From Bullera alba (Eukaryota; Basidiomycota; Tremellomycetes; Tremellales; Bulleraceae), in contig BCIX01000001.1 of NCBI GenBank assembly GCA_001600095.1, positions 1,426,001 through 1,490,000 on the forward strand: a DNA stretch of 64,000 nt. Reading direction: 5' to 3'. Shown piece by piece: positions 35,601 to 47,472 of this stretch (within the stretch, counting starts at the first letter, position 1; every line of letters starts with the position of its first letter). Position numbers and translations under genes: made by a program. The notes under the pieces were generated by a model that saw only the letters and a program-made list of their open reading frames with translations, ran no database searches and was not told the DNA's origin.

Positions 35601-36004
35601 GTCGGGTTGCGAGGCATAATGAGGGTGAAGCTCGGGACTGGGGAGACACGAAAGATGATCAGCATGGGGGATCTAATCACGATACTGGTGTGACGACGCG
35701 CCAACGTACCTCGACATGAGAACCCCTTGGATCACCGTCTTGAGATATATGCTACCCCAGCCTTCTTCCTCGCCGTCCTCATGTCCCGCATTTGGATGCA
35801 CATAGACCTGTTGAGATGAGGAGAAAAGAGTGGAAAAGGTGTTCGATGAAGCGGGAATTTGGTATCGCACCACCACTAATCCCGATATGTCAGCTGCCCA
35901 GCCCTTCGTGGAACAAATCTAGAGTGTGGACATCTCATGCAGAGCACGGTTCCTTGCTCACCCGGCAGAGAATGAATCTTGTTGGGTTCTAGCATTTGGA
36001 CCAT
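32684..36004 (-). CDS. GATA-type zinc-finger transcription factor, about 1000 aa
   Basis: Exon 1 (ATG 36002-36004) gives MVQMLEPNKIHSLP and joins VVVRYQIPASSNTF, VYVHPNAGHEDGEEEGWG and a helix ending VLMSSPELHPHYASQ. Then comes DLSLYVLDPRETYLRKSR and VWTGKGLVSWALNEPGSG, a structured N-terminal region I cannot name. A long Ser/Pro/Gln-rich stretch follows, then KKAKV-rich basic sequence and a GATA finger CYNCGRTKSAVWRTKV through VCNACGLYW, with 21 residues between the cysteine pairs instead of the usual 17-18. An intron splits the finger at Asn-Ala. The C-terminal half is disordered and ends SDTDIFALFEKTFTQ. Target genes are unknown. Confidence 0.85.
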
Positions 36005-36785
36005 GGCGCAGGTATGGCCTCTAAGGTGTGACGAGACGACGCGAAATTTGTCGAGGGATCCAAGCGAGGTACCTGACTCGTCGTGTCGAATTGGCGAAAT
36101 GCGTCCCCAAGATGCTTCACGGGCTGCACGCGATGTACTGCAGTACCTAGCCACCCAATGCGAACAGACAGGATGCCTCGAGATGCCTATGAGGATCGTA
36201 GAGGATGGGTGATGCGTTGCTCGAAGCCCTGATCGTTTCCTCCAGAGGATGTTGTCCGACGCGCCGTTACCTCGCTTCAAGTCGTGATGAAACTGTCCTT
36301 CCGTGTCGCGTGATGTCCGAGACAACGGGGATATGTGAAGACGCGGAGACCTGTATGGACGTATCGAGATGGTGAAGATGGGGGTATAGATGGAACTCGA
36401 GATGCTTGTCGACGGTGACTATTGGATGGACGCGAGGATGAACATTAGGTCTGTTGAAATGGCTGTGAGCTTTAGGGAACCAATTCACGCCCCTGGCTCG
36501 CTCACCGCGTTGGCACCTGTTGGCACATTTTCTAAGGGGCCAAATTAGAGTGACGTATATGGAAGCAAAACAGTCGCGTCCGAGAATCACACGTAAGCTG
36601 CGTAATGTCCAGTCGCGTATCAACTGCTGATACTGTGCTCATGAGTCTGATCCTATTGTATATGCATGGTAAGACGATTGATGATATTGCGCTGCAACGA
36701 GCGATGTGACTGGGACTGCTGATCTACTTCTACTTCGAATGATCAAGGATGATCCGATCTATATGACAAGTTTCGAAACGCGCGT
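36005..36785. other. Intergenic, upstream of the GATA factor
   Basis: About 780 nt between two minus-strand genes. It would hold the GATA-factor promoter and a long 5' leader. No other gene is supported. Confidence 0.35.
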
Positions 36786-37987
36786 TCAAGCCGATCCGTT
36801 GGTGCCGTTGGTACCGTTGGCCTTGTTGAGCGACTCTGGACCCTGGGAGATACCCAAGTCCTCAATGTGGCCAGTGGCCAGGTTGAACACCTGTCCAGAT
36901 TTCATCAGCTGCGGTCTATCATATACTATCATATATACCAGCAGATTTATTACTCACCCATCCGTGGATGTAAACATCCTTCATTTGGCCGGCCTTGGCG
37001 CGTTTCCAAGCGGTCTGGATGATCTAGGCAATATTGTCAGCATGGCTTCACTTCATAGCCCAGACAATATCCCTCACCTCTGACTTGGCGAGGTTCTCAA
37101 TGCCGACTCTGACGTTCTCCTTGATGAGATCGTCGACGGTAGAACCCTTTGGCATGCTGTGTTTGAGGTGGACGATGGGGTCAAGGAATCGAGTGAGGGC
37201 GTTGTGGGGTGGGGCGACTTTGGATGGGTCTGGGGCGTTGTATGCAGCGATACAACCTCCGCATCCAGTGTGGCCGGTGATGATGACTGCAAGGGGTCAG
37301 CATAGAGCTCTAGCCTTGCTGTCAGGCAGATCTGAATTTGTGCATAGTGCTGGATCACTCACCATGCTTGACACCGACAGTCATGACTCCGTAGTCGAGG
37401 AGGGAGTTGGCAGAGTCGTCATCTGGTTGGTACTGGACAGAATAGAGAGGTTAGCTATGTCTCAAAGTTGGCCAGCGTTACAGCCGACTCACCTGGTTCG
37501 CAATGTTTCGCTACAGCCAAGCAATGATATCAGCTGAGATGGCCTTGGCTGAGGAGAGACTTGGGAAGGCATGGCGAAGAGGCGGGCAGGAATCGGTTGA
37601 CAAGCTAGGATTGGACCACTCACGTGAACAAACACCTCTCCTGGCTTGCAGCCCATGACCACGCTCTCGGGCACTCGAGAGTCGGCACAGCCAATCCACA
37701 GGATTCCGGGTTTCTGTAAGGGATTTGAGAAGACGGGCGAATAGAGGGATCAGTTGGTAGTGAAGGTGGGATTTATGAGTTGCACAGGTGATGAATGGGG
37801 CAACCAGGAGTAATGGCATGATCAGCATGTATATCCTCAACGCATACAGCACCATTTGCCCACTCACCTGGCCTTTGGCGAGGGTGTTGAAGAACTCTGG
37901 CTCGTCATCACAGGTCTTCTTCGCCCACGACTTGTTTTGGCCGATGACAGCATCGAGCTCTGGGAATTGGGAGACCTTGACCGACAT
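36786..37987 (-). CDS. Beta-class carbonic anhydrase
   Basis: About 225 aa over six exons, starting [19 protein letters not shown]. It catalyses CO2 + H2O to bicarbonate and a proton. Zinc-site residues are present: [11 protein letters not shown] (Cys, Asp-Arg dyad) and HTGCGGC (His, Cys). FVHRNIANQ and [10 protein letters not shown] are also conserved. The C-terminus ends in a short Asn-Gly-Thr repeat ([10 protein letters not shown]). The ATG at 37985-37987 is the first in frame, but the frame stays open upstream for 54 codons with no acidic residue (to about 38149), resembling a mitochondrial leader without an ATG. The simple reading is a cytosolic enzyme that supplies bicarbonate for carboxylations and CO2 sensing. 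Confidence 0.93.
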
Positions 37988-38902
37988 GTTGACTGAGCTG
38001 GATGAGATGTTTCGTTTGATGAGAGGTGTGGAAGGGGGATGATGAGAAGAGAGCTTTGTTGTCGAGCTGGACGAGGTTATATACCGTCTTGCGAGCGACG
38101 GACAGAAGCGTGAGCTTGACCGAGAGACTCCGAAAGGACAGTTGGTCACGCTCGGGGCGGATGTGATGGACCTAGTGGCTGGGCTGTGCCCGAGGGCTCC
38201 AGGTAATCGCTGTATGGTTGTGAGGGCGAATACTACGAAGCTGTTGCTTCGAGGATGCGAAGAACTCTCCGGGCACAGGAAAAGTCACCAGAAGCAATAG
38301 GCCAATCTAGGGCGTAAGGTACGGTGAAGAGGTGGGGGTGATGGTTGTCAGGGAGCAGTGGGTTCGTGCTGTCGCCCTTACCGTCGGGGGTTGATGGGAT
38401 GTCAAAGTTGTGTGAAGGTGATAGTCAACCTTGAAGCTGTCTTCCCGACCAACTCATTCTCGACTCGAGCACCCCGTCTTTGGACTGGCTGCTGCTGCTC
38501 TGAAAATTGGGGGCGGAGTTACGAGGAGGGCACCAGGCTGGAACGCCTCCACTTGAGTTGTCAAGCGGGCCTCGTGTTTTAAAGTGCAATTTACAGGTCT
38601 CGATCGCAACCCACAATTACGTCAGCGGGAAAGCGGAAACACGGAGCACCGAGAGAGACCAGAGCAGACCAGAGCGGGACAGAGATAAGGACAGCGGCTG
38701 CAAGCGGATCTGGGTGACTACCATGTCGCTGATTGCTACCAAGCTTGACTGAATCAGTGTCTAAGGGTGTTTACTCATGGACAACATACATCTGGCAAAA
38801 GCGAGTACTGATTCTACAAAGCTAGAAGGTGGTCGTACAAGATACACATACAGATGAGCCGGTCAGTTGGCTCGGTGGAGTTGGTATGGACACGCCCTAG
38901 CG
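37988..38902. other. Intergenic, upstream of the carbonic anhydrase
   Basis: About 915 nt between two minus-strand genes. The first 160 nt read as an acid-free open frame in phase with the anhydrase. A TATATAACC-like string lies near 38080 in the minus sense. Degenerate GACCAGAGC repeats occur near 38655-38685. No gene. Confidence 0.35.
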
Positions 38903-40092
38903 TCAGGCCGTCACGAAAGGGTCTGTGTCTGAGAAGGTGTCGTACTGAACGAATCTGGACATCCCATTGATATCACCCAGAATGTCTGACAGCAGCCATT
39001 CCTTCTCACCCCCCTTGGGATCCCCTAGCCGTATCCTAGCGATAAAGTCAGCACCAACCTACTTATACTAATCTTCCATCGATGAGATGAAGAGATGTGG
39101 ATTCGACAATCGACACTCACCACGCTTTCTGATCTTCCTCATTGATATAGGTCTTCACGACAGTGTAGTGATGACCCTCCCTCAGCTTCTGGGTGGTCGC
39201 CTTGGTGTCAAGTATGATGGGAGTTCCAGGCGCACGATGACCTATGTCGACTGTGATTCATGTCAGCCTCCATTTCGACGCACCGAATGTACTCGTATCA
39301 CTCACAAGCCTCATCCTGGGTCAATGGCCTCTCCCAGATTCCCGAGCGGCCAGTCAAATGAGTGAGATACTGAGCGGCGGGGACATTCTTCACAATGTTC
39401 ATGTCGCTATTCCAGAATGCCTTCATCGCATTCTCGTACCCACCCACCCACCAGACTTTGTCGTCGAACGCGCCACCGCCGTAGACATCTTTCCTCTTGA
39501 TGTCAAACAACGACGGAGCCTCTTGTTTGATTTCCCAAGTTGTTTGGTCGATGGAATGTCCGTCTCCCGCCTTATACTGCGTTTTCATCTCATCTTTGAG
39601 GTTGAAGATGTAGAATCCGGCATCATCGAGGTCGGGGGCAGTGGGTTTGTTCTCGCAGCCAGGGAATTTGAATGCCTTTTGCAGTTGCTGAGAGCCACCA
39701 TTCGCGAGAGCCACACTGGCCAGCGCTGAACGAGTTGTCAGCGGCTTTCCCAAACGCCCCGCTAGCACACTCACTCGCCAAGAGGGATGATGTGTCCCAA
39801 TTACCTGTACGCCTGATCGTCAGTGACGCTCTCTGTACTACATAACGAGAGGGACCCACCTTGCTTGACGTCGTCGTAAGAAGGACCTTTGTCATTGTAC
39901 AGAGGGTACGTCGGGTCTGAGACCGGTCCAGGCAGAATCATTTGCCTCTTGTGAGGTCCAGTAGGCAGCACAGAAGCCGTGCTCACTGCTCTGATTAGCT
40001 ACTGGCATCATCCACTTGATCGGAGCAAGCTCACCCCCAGCAGAGACCAGCACCGCCAGGAGCGCGTACATCGAGGCGGAAGTCTGGAACAT
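38903..40092 (-). CDS. Secreted calpain-like (papain-fold) protein with altered catalytic residues
   Basis: A signal peptide (MFQTSASMYALLAVLVSAG) precedes VSTASVLPTGPHKRQ, whose Lys-Arg could be a Kex2 site. Residues 58-75 (DVKQGNWDTSSLLATLAS) align with the calpain active-site helix QG-(4)-C-W-LLAALAS; the catalytic Cys is Ser67 and the next Trp is Ser, while the oxyanion Gln61 is kept. The mid-region has the calpain-like VWWVGGYENAMKAFW and YLTHLTGR. The His motif GHHYTVV is intact. The Asn motif RNPWG-EW reads RLGDPKGGEKEW, so Asn becomes Asp. The set would be Ser-His-Asp: either inactive or a changed nucleophile. Six introns fit. Alignment to calpain is by eye, so the family call is probable, not certain. 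Confidence 0.65.
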
Positions 40093-40548
40093 CGTTGCAA
40101 ACCGCTTGAGTGAGAGGTTGGTTTCCTGGGAAATGAGCGTCAGTGACTTCGTTATATACATTACCAATTATGTGGCCTCCATCCTCAATGGACCTCCTCC
40201 CAGACCATCTCCTGGATGTCACATCAGACATCCTTTCTGCAAGTCCCCGCGTCACAGGGACTGCTACTAGAGAGGGAGTCGTCGATCCTTTCATGTCAAG
40301 CACAATCAGTCACTGACCCCAAACTTCGAGACTATCACTTGAATGTGTCTGACAGTTGGAAAAGGGTGAGCAGGATGAAACGAAGAAAGGGCTGTCAGTA
40401 CGAGTGCATCATAGCGTATGATATCCACGATCAGCAGGCATGAACTGATCAATAGGAGTGCCACACCCTTGACCACGAATGGGTCAGCGGCAGTATGATA
40501 CAATATCATACATCTCAACACCAGATCTATAATCTCTCACACACACCA
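40093..40548. other. Intergenic, upstream of the calpain-like gene
   Basis: About 455 nt between two minus-strand genes, holding the calpain-like gene promoter and the CCC1 3' UTR. Nothing else seen. Confidence 0.4.
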
Positions 40549-42046
40549 CTACTCCTCCACACCGAGAGCCTTGACGAGGCCGAAGGCTGCACCAGCTGCC
40601 AGACCACCAACGATCATCGTGCTGACCGCGCCGTAGAGGTATCCTCCAGCGCCACCCGTAGCGCCACTAGTTCCGCTATCAGCACAAGCCATAACTCGCA
40701 GGATGAACGAGGGACTCACGTGAAGTATGTCTTGAAACCACCAAAGATGAACAGAACGACTCCGGTGACAATGCAACTGACGATAAGACCGGTTTCGGCG
40801 TTGGAAGTAATCATGTAGGGGATGAGTGGAATGAGACCGCCAATGAAGTATGACAGTCCGATGGTCAAAGCCGAGATATATAGTCTCGAGCTCGGCACTT
40901 CCTCTGCAGTATCCTCATTAGCAACGCACACCACTCGAAGGTAGAAGCCAGCACTCACCCATGCCTTCACCAAACTTGAGAATGAACGCTGTCAAGCCCA
41001 TATCCTCGTCCCTTTCTGGAGCTTTAGACCCTCCATCCTCCTCCTCAGTGTCCCTCTTGCCTCGCAGCTTGCTCAGCCATCCACCCTTCTTCGACTCCGT
41101 CTCCCGCTTGGGACTGGCAGCTCGGACGACGCCTTCTTGCCCTTGCGTCTCGCCGACTCGATCTCCCCAAACGTCCTCTTCCACTACTCTGAGATCCTCG
41201 GCGACAAGTCGAGACAATGCCTCGTTGACACCAAGCGGTCCCAGGATAGAGTGGACTTCACGCTCCATCTCCCCCGAGCACGACCGCAGGACTCGTGCAG
41301 CGGTTTGTCGGCGAAGGTAGTGGAAGTGGTCCATCTCAGCTTGCGATGCGACTGTGTGATTGTGAGATCCAGGCGAGATGAAGGAGCAGATGAGATAAAA
41401 CGAGTTGAGAAGTCGTCGCAAGGCGAACATGGAGTCAGCGATGTTCATCCCTTCTGAACACTGCACTCACGGTATCCGCCGAGACCCATGGAGATGGCTC
41501 CAGCGCACAGCTCTGCCAGACCACCAGTGACGACCAGTGTGGAAGAACCAAGTGACGACAAACCCGCCGTCAAGGCAAATGGCACAGTCAGACCGTCCGA
41601 CAGACCAATGATACTGCGTCAAGGCATTAGCTGACATCTCAGGATGTGTGCAACACAACTCACACGTCCCGGACGATTTCTGGAGAGATCAGGTGCCTCT
41701 CATCATCGCCCTTGAGATCCTTGCAACAAGTACCACGCTCGTGCACGCCGCATTTAGACGTGAGCGGGGCGTCATTATTGAGTATCTCCTCGAGTTGCTG
41801 TTGTCTCGTCAAAGTGTTGCTTCCCGTGCTGACTCCGCCTTGCGAGGCGCCATCCTCAGAAGCCGGGTTCAGCGTCCAGACGGTCTGGCCCTTCCCGCCT
41901 GTTCTATCGCCATCGTCTGTTGTGTGGTTGTTCTTCTTGGGCAAGGGCACAGCGGGGCCGGATGAAGCTGAGGCCTTGGAGGACGAGCCAGCTTGGCCTT
42001 TACCGCCGCAGCACTTTCCACCGGCATTTCCACCACAGCACGCCAT
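40549..42046 (-). CDS. CCC1: CCC1/VIT-family vacuolar iron/manganese transporter with Cys-rich N-terminus
   Basis: VIT-family proteins move Fe2+ or Mn2+ into the vacuole in exchange for protons. The core begins IIGLSDGLTVPFALTAGLS, the conserved first transmembrane helix, then SMGLGGYLASQAEMDHF, which leads into the cytoplasmic metal-binding helices (EMEREVHSILGPLG). Two helices follow (LYISALTIGLSYFIGGLIPLIPY, GLIVSCIVTGVVLFIFGGF) and a last one after GGYLYG. The N-terminal 120 residues are unusual: MACCGGNAGGKCCGG and KCGVHERGTCCKD, with eight cysteines including CC pairs. A long charged insert (about 100 residues, Lys/Glu-rich) separates the helix pairs. The last 60 residues run GTSGATGGAGGYLYG to LGVEE. 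Confidence 0.88.
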
Positions 42047-43023
42047 GTCGTTCTGTGTGATGAGGGTTGGGTTGGGTTTGGGGTTTCAAGTGAGAATGGC
42101 TCGCTGTGTGGACAAAGCAGTGACTGAAAAGGAGGAGCTGACTGACTTGATGGTCTTGATAAGCTCCCAAAGTCTCCGTCAGTCACTCCTTTTAGCCTGA
42201 GGATGAGGTGCTCGGTGGCAAAAACGGTCATTTTTTCAAAGCTGTCGGCCGGGCGCGGAAGCGAAATTGGCTCGTATCTAATCAGCGCGACGAGATTGGT
42301 CAAGGGGTCGTTTGAGGGATGCGAGTGTGCATTAGGAGCGAGATCATTGGGCCAAGGTCGGGCTAAGGCTAGGCTGACCAGAGCTGACTCATCGTCCGGG
42401 AAGGGACAGAGCTAGTCCAGGCTGTATCCCGCTCCTGTTGCTTTACAGCTCCCACCCGCTGACGTTACACAGCCAGAGGCGCGGATTTGTGAGGTGTCGT
42501 CCACTTCGGCACGAGTACTGAGTCAAATACCGCTCAGACCAATGTAAAAGTACTGGGTCATAACCTCTCATGTGATCCCTAGTCCAGCCTAGTCCCTACT
42601 ACAGTAGCTGACTAACTCCGTCCAGCTCAGCTTATAATCCTGACTGCTACTATGCCTATCGTTCGGAGTCAACAGTACGAGTACTCCCAGACCTTCAACT
42701 GCCCAGTCTTCTGACCACCACATTCGTAGTGATTAGATAGACCTCCATGCATCACTTCCCAGACAGGGCCAGACACTTGCCGCAGATGCTTTGTGCAGTG
42801 AGATCCCAATCGTAATAAGGCACGCGGGAGGCACAAGCTGAAAGGCCTCCTGTTGCGGGGCTCCCCATTCAACTACATCATCAACAACTGCTAATGAAAA
42901 AAGTGGGTCGCGCCCAATGCTCGTGTCGCCGGTGTCGCCGGCGTCGCTCACTCGTGCAACTTGAGTCTATCGATCTAAACAGTACATTCTACGGGTTTCA
43001 TTGAACACTTGAGTCAATTCGAG
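42047..43023. promoter_or_regulatory. Divergent intergenic region between CCC1 and LRO1
   Basis: About 980 nt between two start codons. Both promoters are here by position. A CTTATAATCC string near 42629 is TATA-like but unplaced. No gene recognised. Confidence 0.3.
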
Positions 43024-46000
43024 ATGCCGAGCGGTCCTACGCAGCCGCCGAGTGCGGCCTCGTCGTCCACGACGGCAAACACTGCTCGATCGGACTTGCG
43101 AAAGCGGAACAAGATGAAGTTGGACCCGAGAGACTGGGCCCACAATGCCGAGGAGCTCAACGTCAAGCTGAAGCGAAAGGTGCGCAAGGCTTCAGGATTA
43201 TTAGACAGGAGGATTGCTGATCATACTCCGTCCGACAGGAAAACGGAAATTACAAGGTGAGCTGGCTAGTTTAGAGTCTACCGTACGCAGTAGCCATACT
43301 CATACCGCAATACCCTTCTAGCTGCTCGGTATGTGAAGACTAGGAAATACCTACCCATTGCGCTCCTTGATCATAACTAATCACTCTTCCAGCTCCGGGG
43401 ACGCCGTTCAACGAGATCGGTGGGTTAAAATACCGCTTTCGCTTCTAGCCTCGAAGATTGCCCACTGACAAGTGTCCGCCCAGACCTCAGCGAATCGTCC
43501 TTCTTCAAGCATCACCAAGAACCACTATCAAAGAAGAAGAGCTGGAAGTCATGGGTCTTTGGTCGAAAGGTGAGTTGTTGTACCCAGCAAGTGCTTCCGT
43601 ACGATCGTAGCTGAGGCAATCTCAGTTCTTCTTCCCAGCGTAGGTTTCCTGCATAACAGGACTACAGAATATTGGAATCTGACGCTCGCCTGCCTACAGA
43701 GGTATCGCCCTTGGAGCATGCCTGTGCTTGTTGTTCATGAAGGATATGACGGAGCTCCCGTGAGTTCATCCTCCTGCTCCTCGACACCCGCTACTTCTTC
43801 CACGTATCCTGCTCATACTCGTCTTTAGAACCGACTTGGCAGAAATCTGGGCCACAATGCCATCCACATATGACCCAAGGGAATTACTATCCAATCTGAC
43901 CCTTGTGGAAGGTACGTGACACTTCACTCCCCTGCTCATTGTCAACTACGCTCGACTTGCTGACCTCGCCTCAGGTGCGAAGAAGGCCCTCGAATCCCGG
44001 GACTTCGCCGTCGGAGAGGAGATGCTGGCGAATCACGATCTGCAAAAGCATCATCCGGTCATTCTCATCCCGGGAATCGTGTCCACAGGATTGGAGAGTT
44101 GGAGTACAGAAGCCGTTGGCCGACCGTTCTTCAGGAAACGGTTATGGGTGAGCTGAACAATTCTCTTCTTTTTACCCAGCTGACGAGCATTCAAGGGAAC
44201 GGCAACGATGATAAGAGTCAGTATAGCTAATTGGTCCACTCGATCGGTAGCTGACGACACATCAGGCCGTCATGACAAATAAGTAAGTCAAAGAAACCTG
44301 TCGAAGCGCATGAATCTGACCTCGCCACAGGGAGAGATGGCTCCAAGCGCTAAGTATAGACCCCGAAACTGGCCTCGATCCTGCTGGGTATAAAGTCAGA
44401 GCGGCACAGGGCCTTGATGCGGCGGTGAGTGCTGCCAGAGAAGCAAGATCGGAACGGGTATAGCTGAGAACATCATCATAGTCGGAGTTTATCCAAGGTC
44501 AGCTAGCATTCTTGCGGACGAGCCTAGCTGACACCGCAGGCAGGATACTGGATCTGGCAGAAGATCGTTGAGAACCTTGCAACTCTCGGCTACGACACAA
44601 ATTCGATGGATATGGCCGCGTATGATTGGTACGTGCAACCTGTTCGGAACACCCCCGGTAATTGAAGCTAAACTTGCGCCAGGCGTTTGTCATACTACAA
44701 TCTCGAGATCAGAGACAACTACTTCAGCAGGTTGAAGTCCAAGATTGAGAACATGCGAAAGCATAATGGCCAGAAGGTGGTCCTGTGCTCGCATTCGTGA
44801 GCTTCTCCGTCTTTTATGAAGATACTCCTAGCTGACTCGAAATCACAGTATGGGCGGAACAGTCATCGTGGTGAGTGTCAGATTGGGGTGCTGGCTACCT
44901 GAAAACAGGTGCTGATTGCTGAACCTGTCAATCTAGTACTTGTGAGCTGGATGCAACTGGGCCAAGCCTGCAGATCATGCTAACATCTACAAGCCTGAAA
45001 TGGGTCGAGTCACAGCCTGATGAGAACGGCTTTGGAGGGGGCGGTGGTGCTCAATGGGTCGAGGTGAGCTGAAGTATTTTCCGTATCTCTGGAACTACAC
45101 GAAGCTGATCATCCTATCACAGGACAACGTGGAGGCTTGGGTCAACGTGGCCGGATCGCTACTTGGTGAGTATTCGGTAGATGTTACTGGGCGACGGGCA
45201 GCGACGGGGCTAATTCACGGAATCAGGGGTCTCTAAAGCCATGACTGCTTTCTTGTCCGGCGAGATGAGGGACACTGTGGAACTGGTCAGTGCGAGCGGT
45301 GATACTAGGAGCCAAGCTGATTGATACCACGTAGCATCCTGCTGGATCTTGGGTTTTGGAAAAGGTGAGTCACTGTGCTCCGTGGGCGCCGAGACGTTGC
45401 TGACCATCGCTCAGTTCTTCTCTCGCCGAGAGCGTGCCAAACTCTTCCGTCGATGGCCTGGAGCCAGCTCGATGTGGATCAAGGTGGGTCAGCTGTATCG
45501 ATCGTCCCGTCTCTAGCTGAGAACAGACCCAGGGCGGTAATCGAATCTGGGGAACCGAGAAGGCTGCGCCTGTAAGCGACAGCGACCCCCATGACGGGCC
45601 TTCCTGACCGATACATAGGATGACCCAGCCAATGCGACCGACACGCACGGTCGATTCCTGTCATTCCGACATCCTGGGGAATCCTCACAAGAAGAGAACC
45701 TGAACAAGCATACCGTCTCGCCCAATCTGACCTCCGAAGAGGCCAGCACGTATGTTCTCACCCACACGCCATCCAGCTTCCAAAGGATGATCGAGACGAA
45801 TTACTCTTATGGCTTCGAGACCAACGAGGAGGTTCTGAAAGCCAACGACAGGGATCACAGGAAGGTGGGTTGGCTCGATCAGCCAGGCTTTTGCTGCCAT
45901 AAAGCTGACGTATCACCAGTGGACGAACCCTCTCGAGACGCGGTGCGTCGTTGTTGGATAGCAAAGTGGAGTAATGTCTGACACGATACAGCCTCCCTGA

Positions 46001-46786
46001 AGCCCCGTCGATGAAGATCTACTGTCTGTACGGCCATGGCAAAGAGACCGAGGTGAGTTTTCTGGCGGCAAGGAGGCGTCGCTGACTGTTCCAGCGATCA
46101 TACTGGTACATGCAAGGTGAATACGAGCAGGACGAAACTCGATCCGCCGCATCGGACGAAGAGGCTTTCGTAAGTGTCATTCAAGTTGCCCATGGCATAC
46201 TGTGTCCTGACCGCGCCGGGGTTGCGTAGTGTGACGCCGCGGACCCGTCTAATCACTGCGACAACGCCACATCCAGTCGCGCCCCTCTTGACTTCCCCCT
46301 GGCGAGGAAAACTTGGATCGACTCGGCAGTGTCGGTTAAAGGATCGATACCGGAGGTCCGAAGTGGTGTCAAGTTTGGCGATGGGGACGGCACCATTCCC
46401 GTGCTCAGCCTTGGGTCAATGTGCGTGAGGGGGTGGAAGGGGAAGACGAGGTGGAATCCAGCGGGAATCGAGGTCGTGACGCAGGGTGAGTATCTTCCGC
46501 CCACATCGAATTGAGCGCAAGTGGACCAAAGCTGAGTTTGGTGTAGAGTATAGACATACTCCGGAGACATTAGACCTCAGAGGAGGAGCACTCACGTGAG
46601 TCCAGCGGATCGAGCCAAGATTTGGACAGTACTGATCAGGCGTGTAGTGCCGACCACGTCGATATTCTCGGTTCTTCGCCCCTAAATGCGGCGATACTCA
46701 AGGTCGCGGCCGGTCGTGGGGATCTGGTCACCGACAAGATCGAGTCGGATATCCTCAAATACGTCGAAAAGATGGAATGGGACTAG
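43024..46786 (+). CDS. LRO1: Phospholipid:diacylglycerol acyltransferase (PDAT)
   Basis: PDAT moves a phospholipid acyl chain to diacylglycerol, making triacylglycerol at the ER. The N-terminus is a basic cytosolic domain (SDLRKRNKMKLDPRDW), then KKSWKSWVFGRK and a transmembrane helix. The lumenal domain has HPVILIPGIVSTGLESW (oxyanion loop), the lipase elbow SHSMGGT with the nucleophilic Ser, NVAGSLLGV, the Asp in GDGDGTIPVLSLG and the His in ADHVDILGS. Lecithin:cholesterol acyltransferase fold throughout. About 16 introns; every block is in order without breaks. Ends KYVEKMEWD at TAG 46784-46786. It is divergent from CCC1 and convergent with the glucanase gene. Confidence 0.93.
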
Positions 46787-47472
46787 TATAGACATGGCGA
46801 GGAGGTTATAATCCATCAAGGATATTAGGATCGGCTGTATACTATGACCGGATGTTGATATCACGTAGGAAGCAGCACAGTAGAGTCCGAGAGGGGTTGC
46901 GGTCGTCGTACAAATATAGAGAAGGCATACAACGTAGAAGTCAGCATAGTTCAATTGGCAGGCATCGCATGATTCTGGTCCGATCCTCTCGCGGCAGAGC
47001 GAACATTTTACCCTCTCAGCGAGGAAAGACACAGACTAAATACGACAATGCGACTCAGATCGGCACGAAGGATGGTTTGCATCGACTTCCCTAGTATACT
47101 GCTAAAGTATCGAAAATCTTCCATCGTCCATTGTTCGTCCTTCTCCCTAAACACTTGCTTTGACACAAAAGAGACAAAAGACGAAAAACAAACAGCACAA
47201 AAGTGTCCATGGGTAGTCGTATCGTGACTGAGAATGAACTGACAGGCCATGCGGATTATAAAGCGTGAAGCGAATTGAGAAAATGTCCAGTGATGGTTGT
47301 GGGTGGGCTATGATACACGATTGGAGCGGGGTACAGTTCGTCATGGTCGTAGTGGAGCGGGCTGCGCCGGCCCTAGCTGGTTTTTCTTGTGAACTATTCG
47401 TTGTTTGGGTACTTCTGACGTCGACTGGACTCTGGGGTGTTTTGACACTTTTGGCATGACCATGACATTGAC
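46787..47472. other. Convergent intergenic region
   Basis: About 690 nt between LRO1 and the glucanase stop codon. I see no gene; probably two 3' UTRs. Confidence 0.4.
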
